Shown here in pieces: positions 8,955-18,141 of a DNA stretch of 64,000 bases (position 1 is the first letter of the stretch; every line of letters begins with the position of its first letter). Both the position numbers and the translations under genes were made by a program. A model generated the notes under the pieces. That model had not been told where the DNA came from, searched no databases, and saw only the letters and a list, made by a program, of their open reading frames with translations. The DNA comes from CBDCUC01 sp965222485. Its GTDB lineage: Bacteria > Pseudomonadota > Alphaproteobacteria > Rhizobiales > Hyphomicrobiaceae. Location: assembly GCA_965222485.1 (NCBI GenBank), contig CBDCUC010000039.1, positions 248,001 to 312,000 on the forward strand, written 5' to 3'.

Positions 8955-9280
8955 GATTGCGCGAAGCCTCGCTTGAGAGTTTATGCGCCGCCCGGCCGCA
9001 GAAATATGACCGCAGTCTCAACGCGAGACTGCGGTCTTTCAACATGCCAACATTAGCGACTTCTCCGGATTGAGCTTTTGAGGCGAGCTGCTCCCACCGC
9101 TGGACCGTAATGCCAACGAAGGCCTATAACTCCCATATCACGCGTGCATGAGATTTCCGTTTCCGACGCGAAATGTTCCATAGATTAACGTAAGCTCTTG
9201 GTGGTTGGGGCTCTATGACAGTACAGCGCGTTGGCCTCGCAGGCGCAGTGTAGGCTGGTCAGGAAGACTTGAGGTTGCCG
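8955..9280. other. Intergenic stretch with terminator, no gene seen
   Basis: The 326 bases between the exported protein and gcdH carry the terminator hairpin at 9008-9036 and nothing else that I can identify. The promoter of gcdH must lie in the second half of the stretch; I see no confident -35/-10 pair. Confidence 0.6.
9008..9040 (+). terminator. Intrinsic terminator after the exported protein gene
   Basis: GACCGCAGTCTC (9008-9019) pairs perfectly with GAGACTGCGGTC (9025-9036) over 12 base pairs with a five-base loop, followed by a short pyrimidine tract TTTC. It lies about 55 bases after the stop codon of the plus-strand gene, the position expected for a terminator. Confidence 0.8.
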
Positions 9281-10486
9281 ATGGCAGCGAATACGGATCA
9301 AAAAAAGAAAAGCATCCCATTCCAATGGGATGACCCATTCCTGCTCGTCGACCAATTGTCAGAAGAAGAAGTGCTCGTACAGGACACGGCGCGCAAATAT
9401 GCGCAAGAGCGGCTCATGCCGCGAATACTGACGGCAAATCGAAGCGAACGGTTTGATCCTGAGATCATGCAGGAAATGGGGGGGCTGGGCTTGCTCGGCC
9501 CGACACTTCCCAATGAGTACGGTGGTGCCGGGACCAACCATGTATCCTATGGCCTTGCGGCGCGCGAAATCGAACGTGTCGATTCCGGATATCGTTCGGC
9601 AATGAGTGTCCAATCCTCGCTTGTGATGTATCCCATCTATGCCTACGGCAGCGAGGAACAACGACGTAAGTACTTACAGCAATTGGCCCAGGGTAATTTG
9701 ATCGGTTGCTTTGGCCTCACCGAACCGGATCACGGCTCGGACCCCGATAGTATGCGCACACGGGCAGAACGAACTGCGGATGGCTACCGGCTGACCGGTA
9801 ACAAGACGTGGATCACAAACGCACCAATTGCCGATGTCGCCGTCGTATGGGGCAAGCTTGATGGTATAATTCGCGGATTCGTCCTTGAGCGCGGAATGAA
9901 AGGTCTCACCTTTCCCAAAATCGATGGAAAGTTGAGCCTGCGAGCGTCCTCCACCGGCGAGGTCATCATGGATGGCGTTGAGGTTCCGGAGCAGAATATT
10001 CTGCCAAACGTTGAGGGCTTGAGCGGTCCGTTCGGCTGCCTAAACAAAGCACGCTACGGCATTGCGTGGGGCGCGCTTGGCGCCGCCGAATTCTGCTGGC
10101 ACTCGGCAAGGCAATACACGCTCGACCGCAAACAGTTTGGCCGGCCGTTGGCCGCCAACCAGCTGATCCAGTGGAAGCTTGCCAATATGCAAACTGAAAT
10201 TACGCTTGGCCTGCAGGCCTGCTTGCGGGTTGGCCGTCTACTCGACGAAGGTAGCTGCCCACCCGAAAACGTCTCGATGATCAAACGCAACTCATGCGGC
10301 AAGGCTTTGGAGATTGCACGAACGGCACGCGATATGCACGGTGGCAACGGTATCGCCGACGAATTTCACGTTATGCGTCACATGGTGAACCTGGAATCGG
10401 TCAACACCTATGAGGGGACCCACGACATTCACGCGTTGATCCTCGGCCGCGCCCAGACCGGGCTGCAGGCCTTCTCCGGCAATTAG
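9281..10486 (+). CDS. gcdH: Glutaryl-CoA dehydrogenase
   Basis: The 401-residue flavoprotein converts glutaryl-CoA to crotonyl-CoA and CO2, a step of lysine, tryptophan and glutarate breakdown. Family hallmarks are CFGLTEPDHGSDP (substrate/FAD loop), ITNAPIADV, the Arg-rich core, GGNGIADEFHVMRHM and the catalytic Glu in YEGTHDIHALILGRAQTG near residue 377. This last block is characteristic of glutaryl-CoA dehydrogenase rather than other acyl-CoA dehydrogenases. The ATG at 9281 was chosen because TGAGG lies seven bases before it. The following CoA-transferase gene, 74 bases downstream in the same direction, fits a glutarate-activating step. Confidence 0.93.
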   Translation: MAANTDQKKKSIPFQWDDPFLLVDQLSEEEVLVQDTARKYAQERLMPRILTANRSERFDPEIMQEMGGLGLLGPTLPNEYGGAGTNHVSYGLAAREIERVDSGYRSAMSVQSSLVMYPIYAYGSEEQRRKYLQQLAQGNLIGCFGLTEPDHGSDPDSMRTRAERTADGYRLTGNKTWITNAPIADVAVVWGKLDGIIRGFVLERGMKGLTFPKIDGKLSLRASSTGEVIMDGVEVPEQNILPNVEGLSGPFGCLNKARYGIAWGALGAAEFCWHSARQYTLDRKQFGRPLAANQLIQWKLANMQTEITLGLQACLRVGRLLDEGSCPPENVSMIKRNSCGKALEIARTARDMHGGNGIADEFHVMRHMVNLESVNTYEGTHDIHALILGRAQTGLQAFSGN

Positions 10487-10560
10487 AACCTGTTGACAGA
10501 CTGCGGCATTGCCGTTCACGAGTGCCGGCTGAGACACTAAACCCGAACGGAGCCTAGGCC

Positions 10561-11784
10561 GTGGCCGGATCACTATCCCATATACGTGTGCTGGATTTGA
10601 GCCGCATTTTGGCCGGACCCTGGGCCAGTCAAGTTTTGGCCGACCTCGGCGCCGACGTCATCAAGGTTGAACGCCCCGGAGCCGGCGACGACACACGTGG
10701 ATGGGGCCCGCCCTATATCAAGGACCCTACTGGTGCAGACACGAAGAGCGCCGCGTACTTCGCGGCAACCAACCGCAACAAAAAATCAGTGACGATCGAT
10801 TTCGCGAACGTCCAGGGCCAGGATCTAATCCGAAGGTTGGCGGCAAAATGCGATGTCGTTATCGAAAACTACAAAGTGGGTGGCCTTGCTAAATACGGTC
10901 TCGATTATGCCGGCCTGAAGGCCGTAAAAACGGACCTTATCTATTGCTCGATTAGCGGCTTTGGCCAGGACGGGCCGTACGCCGCGCGTACCGGATATGA
11001 TGCCCTCATCCAGGCTATGGGCGGATTGATGAGCATCACCGGCAATTCCGATGACATACCGGGCGGTGGGCCTGTAAAGGTCGGCGTTGCCATCCCCGAC
11101 ATTATGACAGGGCTCTACGCTGCAATCGGCATTCTTTCTGCCTTGGCGCACCGGGACAGAACCGGGCAGGGGCAGCATCTGGATCTGGCGCTATTTGATG
11201 TGCAGGTCGCAACGCTCGCGAACCAGGCGCTAAACTATCTGGTATCCGGCGAGGCACCCATCCGCCGTGGTACCGCCCATCCCAACATCGTCCCGTATCA
11301 GGCTTTTGCGACAGCAGACGGACATATCATGTTGGCTGTTGGCAACGATGAACAATTCGCTCGTTTTTGTGCGGTGTCGGGGCAAGCAGGTCTCGCAGAA
11401 GACTATCGCTACAAAACCAATGCTAACCGCGTTCGCAATCGTTCGATACTGCTGCCGGAGCTGGAAAAGGTTGTCGCGGCTAGGCCCACAACTTGGTGGG
11501 TGGCCGAATTGGAAAATGCGGGCGTACCGGGCGGCCCGATCAACACGATTGATCAAGTCTTCGAAGATCCGCAGGTGCGCCATCGCGGTATGAAGATTGG
11601 TATCGAAAACTCTGATCGCGCACGTGTGCCGGGATTGGCCTGTCCAATTCGCCTTTCTGAAACGCCGCCTGAGTACAACTCGCCGCCTGCCGAGTTGGGA
11701 GAAAATACCGAGGCCGTCTTGAGCGAACTCATTGGGGCGAGCCAGTCCGATATCGCTGCGTGGCGCAAGAAAGGTGTCATATAA
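10561..11784 (+). CDS. Family III CoA-transferase (CaiB/BaiF), probably for glutarate
   Basis: The 407-residue protein starts at GTG and opens with the family signature VLDLSRILAGPWASQVLADL and DVIKVERPGAGD. Further blocks are ISGFGQDGPY, YDALIQAMGGLMSITG and the region LDLALFDVQVATL that should carry the catalytic Asp. Enzymes of this family move CoA between carboxylic acids through mixed anhydrides. In many bacteria and in mitochondria (SUGCT) such an enzyme loads CoA on glutarate, and the direct linkage to gcdH supports that role here. Other substrates cannot be excluded from sequence. Confidence 0.88.
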   Translation: MAGSLSHIRVLDLSRILAGPWASQVLADLGADVIKVERPGAGDDTRGWGPPYIKDPTGADTKSAAYFAATNRNKKSVTIDFANVQGQDLIRRLAAKCDVVIENYKVGGLAKYGLDYAGLKAVKTDLIYCSISGFGQDGPYAARTGYDALIQAMGGLMSITGNSDDIPGGGPVKVGVAIPDIMTGLYAAIGILSALAHRDRTGQGQHLDLALFDVQVATLANQALNYLVSGEAPIRRGTAHPNIVPYQAFATADGHIMLAVGNDEQFARFCAVSGQAGLAEDYRYKTNANRVRNRSILLPELEKVVAARPTTWWVAELENAGVPGGPINTIDQVFEDPQVRHRGMKIGIENSDRARVPGLACPIRLSETPPEYNSPPAELGENTEAVLSELIGASQSDIAAWRKKGVI

Positions 11785-11964
11785 GGCCAGGCTTTGCGCA
11801 ATTTGAGCGTGGCGAGGAGTTGTCAAAATTCTGCGAATGGTGGTTGCGCAATAGGCTTCCACCCAATGCTGTAAGCGTCTAAAGCTGCTTCAAATCCGCA
11901 ATTGAGTGGCGGGTTGAAACACGCTAGGTAGCAGTGTGAGCAGCGTCGCAGAGCAGTCAACAAA

Positions 11965-13521
11965 ATGCCTAGCAGGGAATTAGAACTCAAACTGACATTC
12001 GATGAGAAGGCGCTGGAACGTTTTGCAAGTTGCGCCGCGCTTCGAAATTTGGATGCCAGCGACCCTGTTCGCAAGAAGTTGCGTTCCGTCTACTACGATA
12101 CTGCGGACCTCGCGCTACTTCGTGAGGGCAAAACGCTGCGGATCAGGCGCGTGGATCAAGACTGGGTCCAAACAGTGAAAGGCGGCGCGCACGTCCAAAG
12201 TGGGGTCTCAAACACCCTAGAGATCGAAACAAGCGTTCCAGGCAACACCCCGTTTATCGATCGCATTGACGATTCTAAGGTTAGAGAGCAAATCCAAGCT
12301 GCGATTGGAGACAAACCCCTTCGTCCCGTTGTTGAAACCGACATGTGGCGCACCACCCGGCTCATTGAGGTGGGCAACGCAGGCTTGGTGGAACTTGCGA
12401 TAGACCATGGCAAAATCAGTGCCAACGGGAAGTCTATCGGTCTGGACGAGGTGGAAGTGGAGCTCAAATCCGGTCCGCCGCATACGCTCCTGACGGCCTC
12501 GGAGATGTTATTCAAGGACCAGACGATAGAGTTTTCCAACTACAGTAAGGCTGAACTGGGCTATGCGCTCATTGTTCCTGAAATCATTACGGAAAATGGA
12601 TCGAAGCGCGCGGGAAAACGTCGTCGTCCGGCGTTGTCGCCGCTAATGACCGCTGCGGCAGCTCTTAGCGAGATTACAAGTTCAGCCGCACAACAGATCT
12701 TAAAAAATTGGCAACTCTGCCTTGTCTGCGATGATCCGGAGGGGCCGCATCAGATGCGCATCGGCCTTCGCCGCCTGCGAACAGTCACTCGCGCATTCGG
12801 CCCGCTGACGGCCGGTACGGAATTGCGCCCGCTCGCGCGTACGGCACGCGATCTGGCAAGGGTTGTGGGACATCTTCGCGATGCGGACGTGATGATCGAC
12901 GATATCTATTCTCCGGCCGCGCCTCACATTGGTTCCGATCCCAATCACGAAGCGATGCTTGACCTTCTAGAAACAAACAGGCAGCAGCAGCGCGAAACCG
13001 TACGATTGAGTTTGCGTGACCCGAAGTGGACCGGTTTCAAATTGAACTGCGCACTGAGCGATGCAGCGATTGCCCGCGCGTTGGCCAAGAGAGACAATGC
13101 GGCTCGCGAAGGCGCTCTTGAACCATTGGCGCAGCAGTCGTTACAAAAGGCTTGGCGAAAGGTTCGCAAGTGGGGGCAGCACTTGGATGAGTTATCGATC
13201 CCCGAGCGCCATGAAATGCGAAAATCACTTAAGTCGCTGCGTTACGCTACTGAGTTCTTTCTGTCCCTTTACGACTCAAAAGAAGCCCGCCGGTTCCTGA
13301 AGCAGCTCAAACATCTGCAAGATGTTTTTGGCTACCTGAATGATGTGGCTATGGCCGAACAGCTGCCCCGGCTCCTGGCCTCCGGCCACTCCAGCAATCC
13401 TGAACTGCAAAGCACGGCCGGCCAACTATGCGATTGGCATAGGGCACGTGCGGCCGATGCATGGACAGATGTAAAACAGCGTTGGGACAAGCTCAAAGAT
13501 GCCCCGCGCTATTGGCGTTGA
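11965..13521 (+). CDS. CYTH and CHAD domain protein, probable inorganic triphosphatase
   Basis: The 518-residue protein has an N-terminal CYTH domain (about residues 1-205) with the signature E5-L-E7-L-K9, used to bind triphosphate and divalent metal, and a C-terminal all-helical CHAD domain (about 225-510) with the conserved basic helices HQMRIGLRRLRTVTRAF and ERHEMRKSLKSLRYATEFF. CYTH proteins of this arrangement (ygiF type) hydrolyse inorganic triphosphate; CHAD domains bind polyphosphate. It is probably cytoplasmic or polyphosphate-granule associated. It starts 180 bases after the CoA-transferase and is followed closely by a small membrane protein in the same direction. Confidence 0.9.
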   Translation: MPSRELELKLTFDEKALERFASCAALRNLDASDPVRKKLRSVYYDTADLALLREGKTLRIRRVDQDWVQTVKGGAHVQSGVSNTLEIETSVPGNTPFIDRIDDSKVREQIQAAIGDKPLRPVVETDMWRTTRLIEVGNAGLVELAIDHGKISANGKSIGLDEVEVELKSGPPHTLLTASEMLFKDQTIEFSNYSKAELGYALIVPEIITENGSKRAGKRRRPALSPLMTAAAALSEITSSAAQQILKNWQLCLVCDDPEGPHQMRIGLRRLRTVTRAFGPLTAGTELRPLARTARDLARVVGHLRDADVMIDDIYSPAAPHIGSDPNHEAMLDLLETNRQQQRETVRLSLRDPKWTGFKLNCALSDAAIARALAKRDNAAREGALEPLAQQSLQKAWRKVRKWGQHLDELSIPERHEMRKSLKSLRYATEFFLSLYDSKEARRFLKQLKHLQDVFGYLNDVAMAEQLPRLLASGHSSNPELQSTAGQLCDWHRARAADAWTDVKQRWDKLKDAPRYWR

Positions 13522-13547
13522 ATAAAAATGGAGCACGACAAAAAGCC

Positions 13548-14063
13548 ATGAACACCTTCGAACTCACCCAGATCGACAAGCCCCATCATGGCGACAAATG
13601 GCAATTCCAGATTGATGGAAGCGCTGCGCGGCTACTAAATTCCGATGGCCGGATGGTAGCGACGTTCACGCCGGATCAGGCATTCGAGCAAGTCGAGATC
13701 GTCCGTTTTGCCAAAAGCGGTCATAACATCGGCATCACGGTTGACGGTCAAAAGCGCCACTTTACTGCCTGGCCAAAGGCATTCAAAGGCATCAAGGCGT
13801 TCACCGAACTCTCCCCGCTTGCGGCGGACACGACCACACTGGAAAGTCTGAGACGCAGCGGTTTGATCCGGCTGATCGTTGGTGGTCTGCTGTTTTTCGG
13901 TGGAGGTATCCTATCTCTTGACGGGCTGCTCAAGCTTGGCGGGTTCGGCGGCGGCGGCGAATCCTACCTTTTTTATGGCGCCATCGTATTCGGCGCAGCC
14001 TTCCTATACCAAAGCCACCACTATTACTCGGAAGCGCGAAGACTCGCGAAAATACACTCCTGA
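13548..14063 (+). CDS. Hypothetical protein with two C-terminal membrane helices
   Basis: Starting at the ATG at 13548, 27 bases after the CYTH-CHAD stop, the protein has 171 residues. The first 110 residues look beta-rich (WQFQIDGSAARLLNSDGRMVATF), and two hydrophobic helices follow (about 115-140 and 145-165). A longer in-frame start exists inside the preceding gene but has no ribosome binding site. The close spacing suggests co-transcription with the CYTH-CHAD gene. Family and function are not recognised. Confidence 0.65.
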   Translation: MNTFELTQIDKPHHGDKWQFQIDGSAARLLNSDGRMVATFTPDQAFEQVEIVRFAKSGHNIGITVDGQKRHFTAWPKAFKGIKAFTELSPLAADTTTLESLRRSGLIRLIVGGLLFFGGGILSLDGLLKLGGFGGGGESYLFYGAIVFGAAFLYQSHHYYSEARRLAKIHS

Positions 14064-14377
14064 TAAGTACAGGCACGTTGTGCTGAATAGGCGGCCCGCT
14101 GCAATTCATTAGCTACAAAACGCGAGTATGACAGGTGGCCCCCGCAGCACAATCGTGCGCGGATGCCTCTTGCGTCATTTGCCCTCTACGCCCCAAAACT
14201 CTGACCTCAACCACGGTCTGATTGGACAGTGTCATAGATGATACGCAGCTCCGCCTATGCTTCGCAGTTTACTTTGTGGCACCCGCGCAAAAGTCACCTG
14301 AGCCGGATTTCGACCTTCGACTGTCATCCCGACTTATACTAAGAGTATTTGATTCACTGGCATTCGGAGGGATTGAT
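14064..14377. other. Intergenic stretch, nothing recognised
   Basis: These 314 bases contain an open frame running into the next gene, but its codons do not resemble a protein and the strong ribosome binding site lies at the downstream ATG. I see no RNA gene, repeat or terminator. Confidence 0.5.
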
Positions 14378-14797
14378 ATGAGCTTAATTCGAAAATTGGG
14401 TTTCGCCTATTTTGTGATGTTTGTTTTCGTCGTCGCGCTCGGATACATACCGGGCGTGAATGACGCCAGCGGCAAGATGTTCGGGTTGTTCGAGCTCGAT
14501 CTCTACGACGATGCGCTGCACTTATTCTCAGGCATCTGGGCCGGCGTCGCGGCGTGGCTGTCGAGCCGGGCCGCCACGCTCTATTTTAAGCTCTTCGGTA
14601 TCCTTTACTTCCTTGACGGTGTGATGGGGCTTTTCTTGGGTAGCGGTTATCTGGACTTCGGGATTTTCATCTACGGCGTTCTGGATCTCGACCTGATGAC
14701 GCGCTTTCTCGCAAATCTGCCGCATCTTCTGATCGGAGGTTTTGCCATCTACGCAGGCTTTTGCCTCGGACAATCCGAAGAAGGGTCGGTTGAATGA
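14378..14797 (+). CDS. Four-helix membrane protein, uncharacterised
   Basis: The ATG at 14378 follows a strong ribosome binding site (GGAGGG), giving 139 residues; the in-frame upstream extension is rejected. About four transmembrane helices are visible, with acidic residues at helix ends (FELDLYDDALHLFSG, GVLDLDLMTRF). The pattern is reminiscent of DUF4383-type proteins, but I am not certain. Its stop overlaps the start of the next gene (ATGA at 14794-14797), so the two are translated together and probably act together in the inner membrane. Confidence 0.75.
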   Translation: MSLIRKLGFAYFVMFVFVVALGYIPGVNDASGKMFGLFELDLYDDALHLFSGIWAGVAAWLSSRAATLYFKLFGILYFLDGVMGLFLGSGYLDFGIFIYGVLDLDLMTRFLANLPHLLIGGFAIYAGFCLGQSEEGSVE

Positions 14798-15921
14798 AGT
14801 CCCGGTGGTTGAGGCGCATCGCCAAGTCCCTGGCCATTCTGGTCGCAGTTCTCCTGCTGCCAGTGCTTTACGTGCATGTCTGGTGTCATGGCTGGGGCGT
14901 GTCTGAAAAGCCGGAAACGAAGGTGGAGGTGGTTGCGATACCCTCAGAGCTGGAGGCGTCGTTGCAGAACATAAAGGCGCGCGTTCGTAAAGGCTCATCG
15001 ACGCTCCTCACGTTTCCCGAATGGTACATCGTGTTCACGTCGCAAGACTACGCCCGATACATTGCCGCCCATAGTCCGAGCGGTTTTTCTTACTTCAGTT
15101 CAGCGTTTGGATTCTGGGGCTGTTACTGTGACGCCAATCGTTACGCCAGCGCGCGCTATCCGCATGACTGGGACATGCACATTGTCAACTATGTCATCGG
15201 TGTCAGCCACACGGTCGAATTTGTCATTAAAGGCATTTACGAAAATACGATTGGCAGACTCACAGAACTATTTGCCCCCGAGAAAACAACCGAGGAAGAG
15301 GAGTTTGCAAGGCGGTTTTTTGCCGACTACAGCCAGTCACTTAACACGGTACCCTGGTTCGAATACGACTTTTCAAAACGGCAGTCTGAGTTGTGGTCGG
15401 CTGTGCCAACCTCCGGCGACGGCTGGCTTCGCAAATGGGAACGGCGGCTTGTACTATCCGCGGAATTGGCGGTGAAGTCTGCCTATGGGGCAATGATCGC
15501 AGGGGGAACGCGCGCCACATTTGCCGCCGATGTTCCCAAAACCATCACGGTTATGAAGGACGTGCCGCCTGAGCTGATTACGCAAAACTCTGACATCACT
15601 GAGATTGCCCGGTCCGGTGCATTCAGCGTCGTGAAATTCCCGCGTTACGCGCCATTCAGGGATCTGCTGCCCAAGCTCTATGAGACGCAGGCCGCATTTG
15701 TGGACATTGCTGGCAACCGCAACATTCTGATCACCGCCAAAGTGCTGGGCGACAATAACAAGGGCCTGCCAGACTATTTTGAAGAGGTCTTTTCAACGTC
15801 ACTGCTGTCAGGAGAAAACGGTATGCGGGCCGGGTTTCTCGTGCCCGTGTCCAGCCTGTTGGACGCGCTGCGTTATTTGAAAGACCAGGGACATACTCTG
15901 GAGCATGTCTATGATTATTAG
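14794..15921 (+). CDS. Membrane-anchored uncharacterised protein, 375 residues
   Basis: An N-terminal transmembrane helix (about residues 10-30) anchors a large soluble domain, expected in the periplasm. Conserved-looking blocks are TFPEWYIVFTSQDYARYI, FWGCYCDANRYA, HDWDMHIVNYVIGVSHTVEF and WFEYDF, rich in Trp, Tyr and His. I associate the FPEWY block with a widespread but uncharacterised bacterial family and cannot assign a reaction. It is translationally coupled to the four-helix protein before it. A small membrane protein and a convergent FAD oxidase follow, so the four genes may form one functional cluster. Confidence 0.75.
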   Translation: MKSRWLRRIAKSLAILVAVLLLPVLYVHVWCHGWGVSEKPETKVEVVAIPSELEASLQNIKARVRKGSSTLLTFPEWYIVFTSQDYARYIAAHSPSGFSYFSSAFGFWGCYCDANRYASARYPHDWDMHIVNYVIGVSHTVEFVIKGIYENTIGRLTELFAPEKTTEEEEFARRFFADYSQSLNTVPWFEYDFSKRQSELWSAVPTSGDGWLRKWERRLVLSAELAVKSAYGAMIAGGTRATFAADVPKTITVMKDVPPELITQNSDITEIARSGAFSVVKFPRYAPFRDLLPKLYETQAAFVDIAGNRNILITAKVLGDNNKGLPDYFEEVFSTSLLSGENGMRAGFLVPVSSLLDALRYLKDQGHTLEHVYDY

Positions 15922-15975
15922 GTCGAGTAGGCGCCGGTTTCTACGTGGTTGAGAGGTAGCAACAGTGCACGGCTC

Positions 15976-16293
15976 ATGAAATTTCTGAGAAAAGGTTTCA
16001 AGTTCTTCGGAATGCTTGCGTTGGTCTTGGGCGTCTGGGTGGCCGTGCTGGCAGGCATGGCGTTATTCGCGCGGCCCGGCGACGCGCTTGCGGTAGTCAC
16101 CTGGCCCGGCCGCGGCCTTGATGTTGTGATGCAAGCCGAAGGCAGCATTGAGTCGCATGGAGGCACGCTCATATTGACGCGCTCGAAGCAGCCGGACTTT
16201 GTCGCCAGGCTCTACCGCGCAGGTGCCTTGCTGGTGATCGACAGCCGCGTGGTTATTGCCTGTCGAAATTTTGTAGGCAAAGCGGCAGACTAG
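15976..16293 (+). CDS. Small membrane-anchored hypothetical protein
   Basis: From the ATG at 15976 the protein has 105 residues, with one hydrophobic helix (about residues 10-33) and a soluble tail. In the tail, LTRSKQPDFVARLYRAGALLVIDSRVV looks like an alpha/beta unit. In-frame TTG or GTG codons upstream could be the true start, since a GAGAGG element lies near 15951. The stop overlaps by four bases the end of the convergent FAD oxidase gene. Not recognised. Confidence 0.6.
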   Translation: MKFLRKGFKFFGMLALVLGVWVAVLAGMALFARPGDALAVVTWPGRGLDVVMQAEGSIESHGGTLILTRSKQPDFVARLYRAGALLVIDSRVVIACRNFVGKAAD

Positions 16294-17864
16294 ACAGCAT
16301 CCCGAAACGTTTCATAGAAGCGGTTGGAAAACAGTTCCATCGGGTCATATTTCCGCTTCTCCTCAAACACCTGCCCAATCATTGGGTAGGATCGTTTGAG
16401 GTGTGAGGCATCGTAGTGGATCTGGTAGGGCAAGAAGAACCGGCCTCCATGACGGTCGGCAAGATCGATGAGCGCGCGTGTGAGCTTTTTCATTTTCGCA
16501 TTGCCCTCATCTGTCGTTCTCTGATTGATGTACAAGACAACCGAAAACGCATCTTCCGGCGCATAATTCAAGACGACGTCTTCCTTGTGAACGACGCGCA
16601 GCGAGGCGTTTAGGAGTTTCGTTTCCTGTTCGATCATGAGTGCGCGCATGTCATCAAGAAAGCCAACGACATTCGCGCGCGGTATGAAGTATTCGTGCAG
16701 GATATCGGTTTCATACGCCAATGCATTGAACAGATAAGGCACTGAGTCGTGCATCGGCTCGTTGCGCGATACGAAGCAGGCCTCTTCTTTGGATTGTGCG
16801 CTAGCCCGATCGATGGAGCACGATTCAAACGCTGGTTCGAGGCGCTTCTCAGCATACCATTTCAGGCGCGCAAACATGTCGCCCTCTTTGGCGAGGTTGA
16901 AGATCAGCCGCCTCAGCCACACCATCGACACATCGCCAAGCGGCGGGATCTTTGCATCCGTGATGCCTGCGTCGTGGTAGCTGTACAAGATAAGCTCGCG
17001 CAAGAATCCCGCACCGGGTGCGGTCGACAGATGGCCATAGAACAGCCCGATATTCCGGTCCGGCTCGATCTCACTGGCAAAAACGTCGGCAAAATCCTTG
17101 TAGTCGATGATACGTCTTGAGGATGTGTAGACAGTGTTATCCGTAACCTCCAATTCGACATCCAGTATGACACCAAATAGCCCGTAACCTCCGACAACCA
17201 AGCGATAAAGCTCAGAGTTCTGTGTCCTGCTTAACGTGGTAACGGCGCCATCAGGGCCCATAAAGCGGAAACTCTTGATAGTCCGTTCGATTGCACCGAC
17301 GTGGTGGTCCATGCCGTGGGCATTGACCGAAATGGAGCCGCCGACGGTGAACACATCCGACGACTGCATGGCCTTGACAGCGAATTTCGGGTGGATGACG
17401 TTTTGTATGTCATGCCAGGTTGCCCCGGACTGCACACGAATAGTCCGATCCGCGGCATTGAGTTTGACAGCGTTGTATGCGGTCATATCGAGTATGACCC
17501 CGTCCTTTGCAAATGCGTGTCCGCCCATCGAGTGGCGGGCACCCGCCATTGAGACTTTCAGGTTATTGTCACGAGCAAAGCGCAAGGCATCTGCGATGTC
17601 TTGTTCGTTTTTCGGTCGAACAACGCCCGCAACAGGCGTTCGACTGAGGCAGCTCACGTCATTAATGCTGCCGCCTTTTTTCTCCCAATTTAAAGTGGCG
17701 GTGGCACTTGGTGGGTCGGACGGTGTTGAAACCGGCGGTCCGCAGTCTTTGGCACCGCCAGGCCCAGCAGACAGTCGCGCAGCCTTGTAGGTCGCTAATC
17801 CGGTGGGTATGCCCACTGCCGCAGCGCCAAGCACCCAGCGACGCGATTTTGGTTCATTCAGCAT
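16290..17864 (-). CDS. Exported FAD-binding oxidoreductase (sugar-lactone/alditol oxidase type)
   Basis: The 524-residue protein begins with a twin-arginine-like signal (SRRWVLGAAAVG, residues 7-18), so it is probably folded with its cofactor and exported by Tat. The FAD-binding type 4 (PCMH) domain spans about residues 75-240. It includes AGARHSMGGHAF, where H111 matches the His that covalently binds FAD in alditol and aldonolactone oxidases, and GGSISVNAHGMDHH. The C-terminal part resembles the D-arabinono-lactone oxidase substrate domain. The likely reaction is oxidation of a polyol, lactone or similar alcohol in the periplasm; the substrate is unknown. It converges tail-to-tail with the membrane-protein cluster upstream. 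Confidence 0.85.
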   Translation of the reverse strand: MLNEPKSRRWVLGAAAVGIPTGLATYKAARLSAGPGGAKDCGPPVSTPSDPPSATATLNWEKKGGSINDVSCLSRTPVAGVVRPKNEQDIADALRFARDNNLKVSMAGARHSMGGHAFAKDGVILDMTAYNAVKLNAADRTIRVQSGATWHDIQNVIHPKFAVKAMQSSDVFTVGGSISVNAHGMDHHVGAIERTIKSFRFMGPDGAVTTLSRTQNSELYRLVVGGYGLFGVILDVELEVTDNTVYTSSRRIIDYKDFADVFASEIEPDRNIGLFYGHLSTAPGAGFLRELILYSYHDAGITDAKIPPLGDVSMVWLRRLIFNLAKEGDMFARLKWYAEKRLEPAFESCSIDRASAQSKEEACFVSRNEPMHDSVPYLFNALAYETDILHEYFIPRANVVGFLDDMRALMIEQETKLLNASLRVVHKEDVVLNYAPEDAFSVVLYINQRTTDEGNAKMKKLTRALIDLADRHGGRFFLPYQIHYDASHLKRSYPMIGQVFEEKRKYDPMELFSNRFYETFRDAV

Positions 17865-18141
17865 ATCCAGTTTTCCCCCCCAAAATTATGCGACGCCCAA
17901 ACTTAGAATGGCGGCGGTTTGCAGCCAACCCTTAGTTAGACACGTTTACATGCAATTATCTGAGGCTTCGGAAGAAGTGAGCGGCAGGATGCTGTGACCA
18001 CGTCCAATTTAAGTTGTGGCGGAGCGAGCGAGCTAAGAGGCGTTGTAAGTGGACGGGCGTGTTCGCCTGCGTGCTTAAGAGCCAGCAGCTGCGCCTAACG
18101 TCTAAATTATTTAATTTTACGCGCGCGTCCGAACGCCACCA

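Noticed and set aside
13461..13547. Longer start for the small membrane protein after the CYTH-CHAD gene
   Set aside because: The extension lies within the preceding coding region in another frame and has no start signal.
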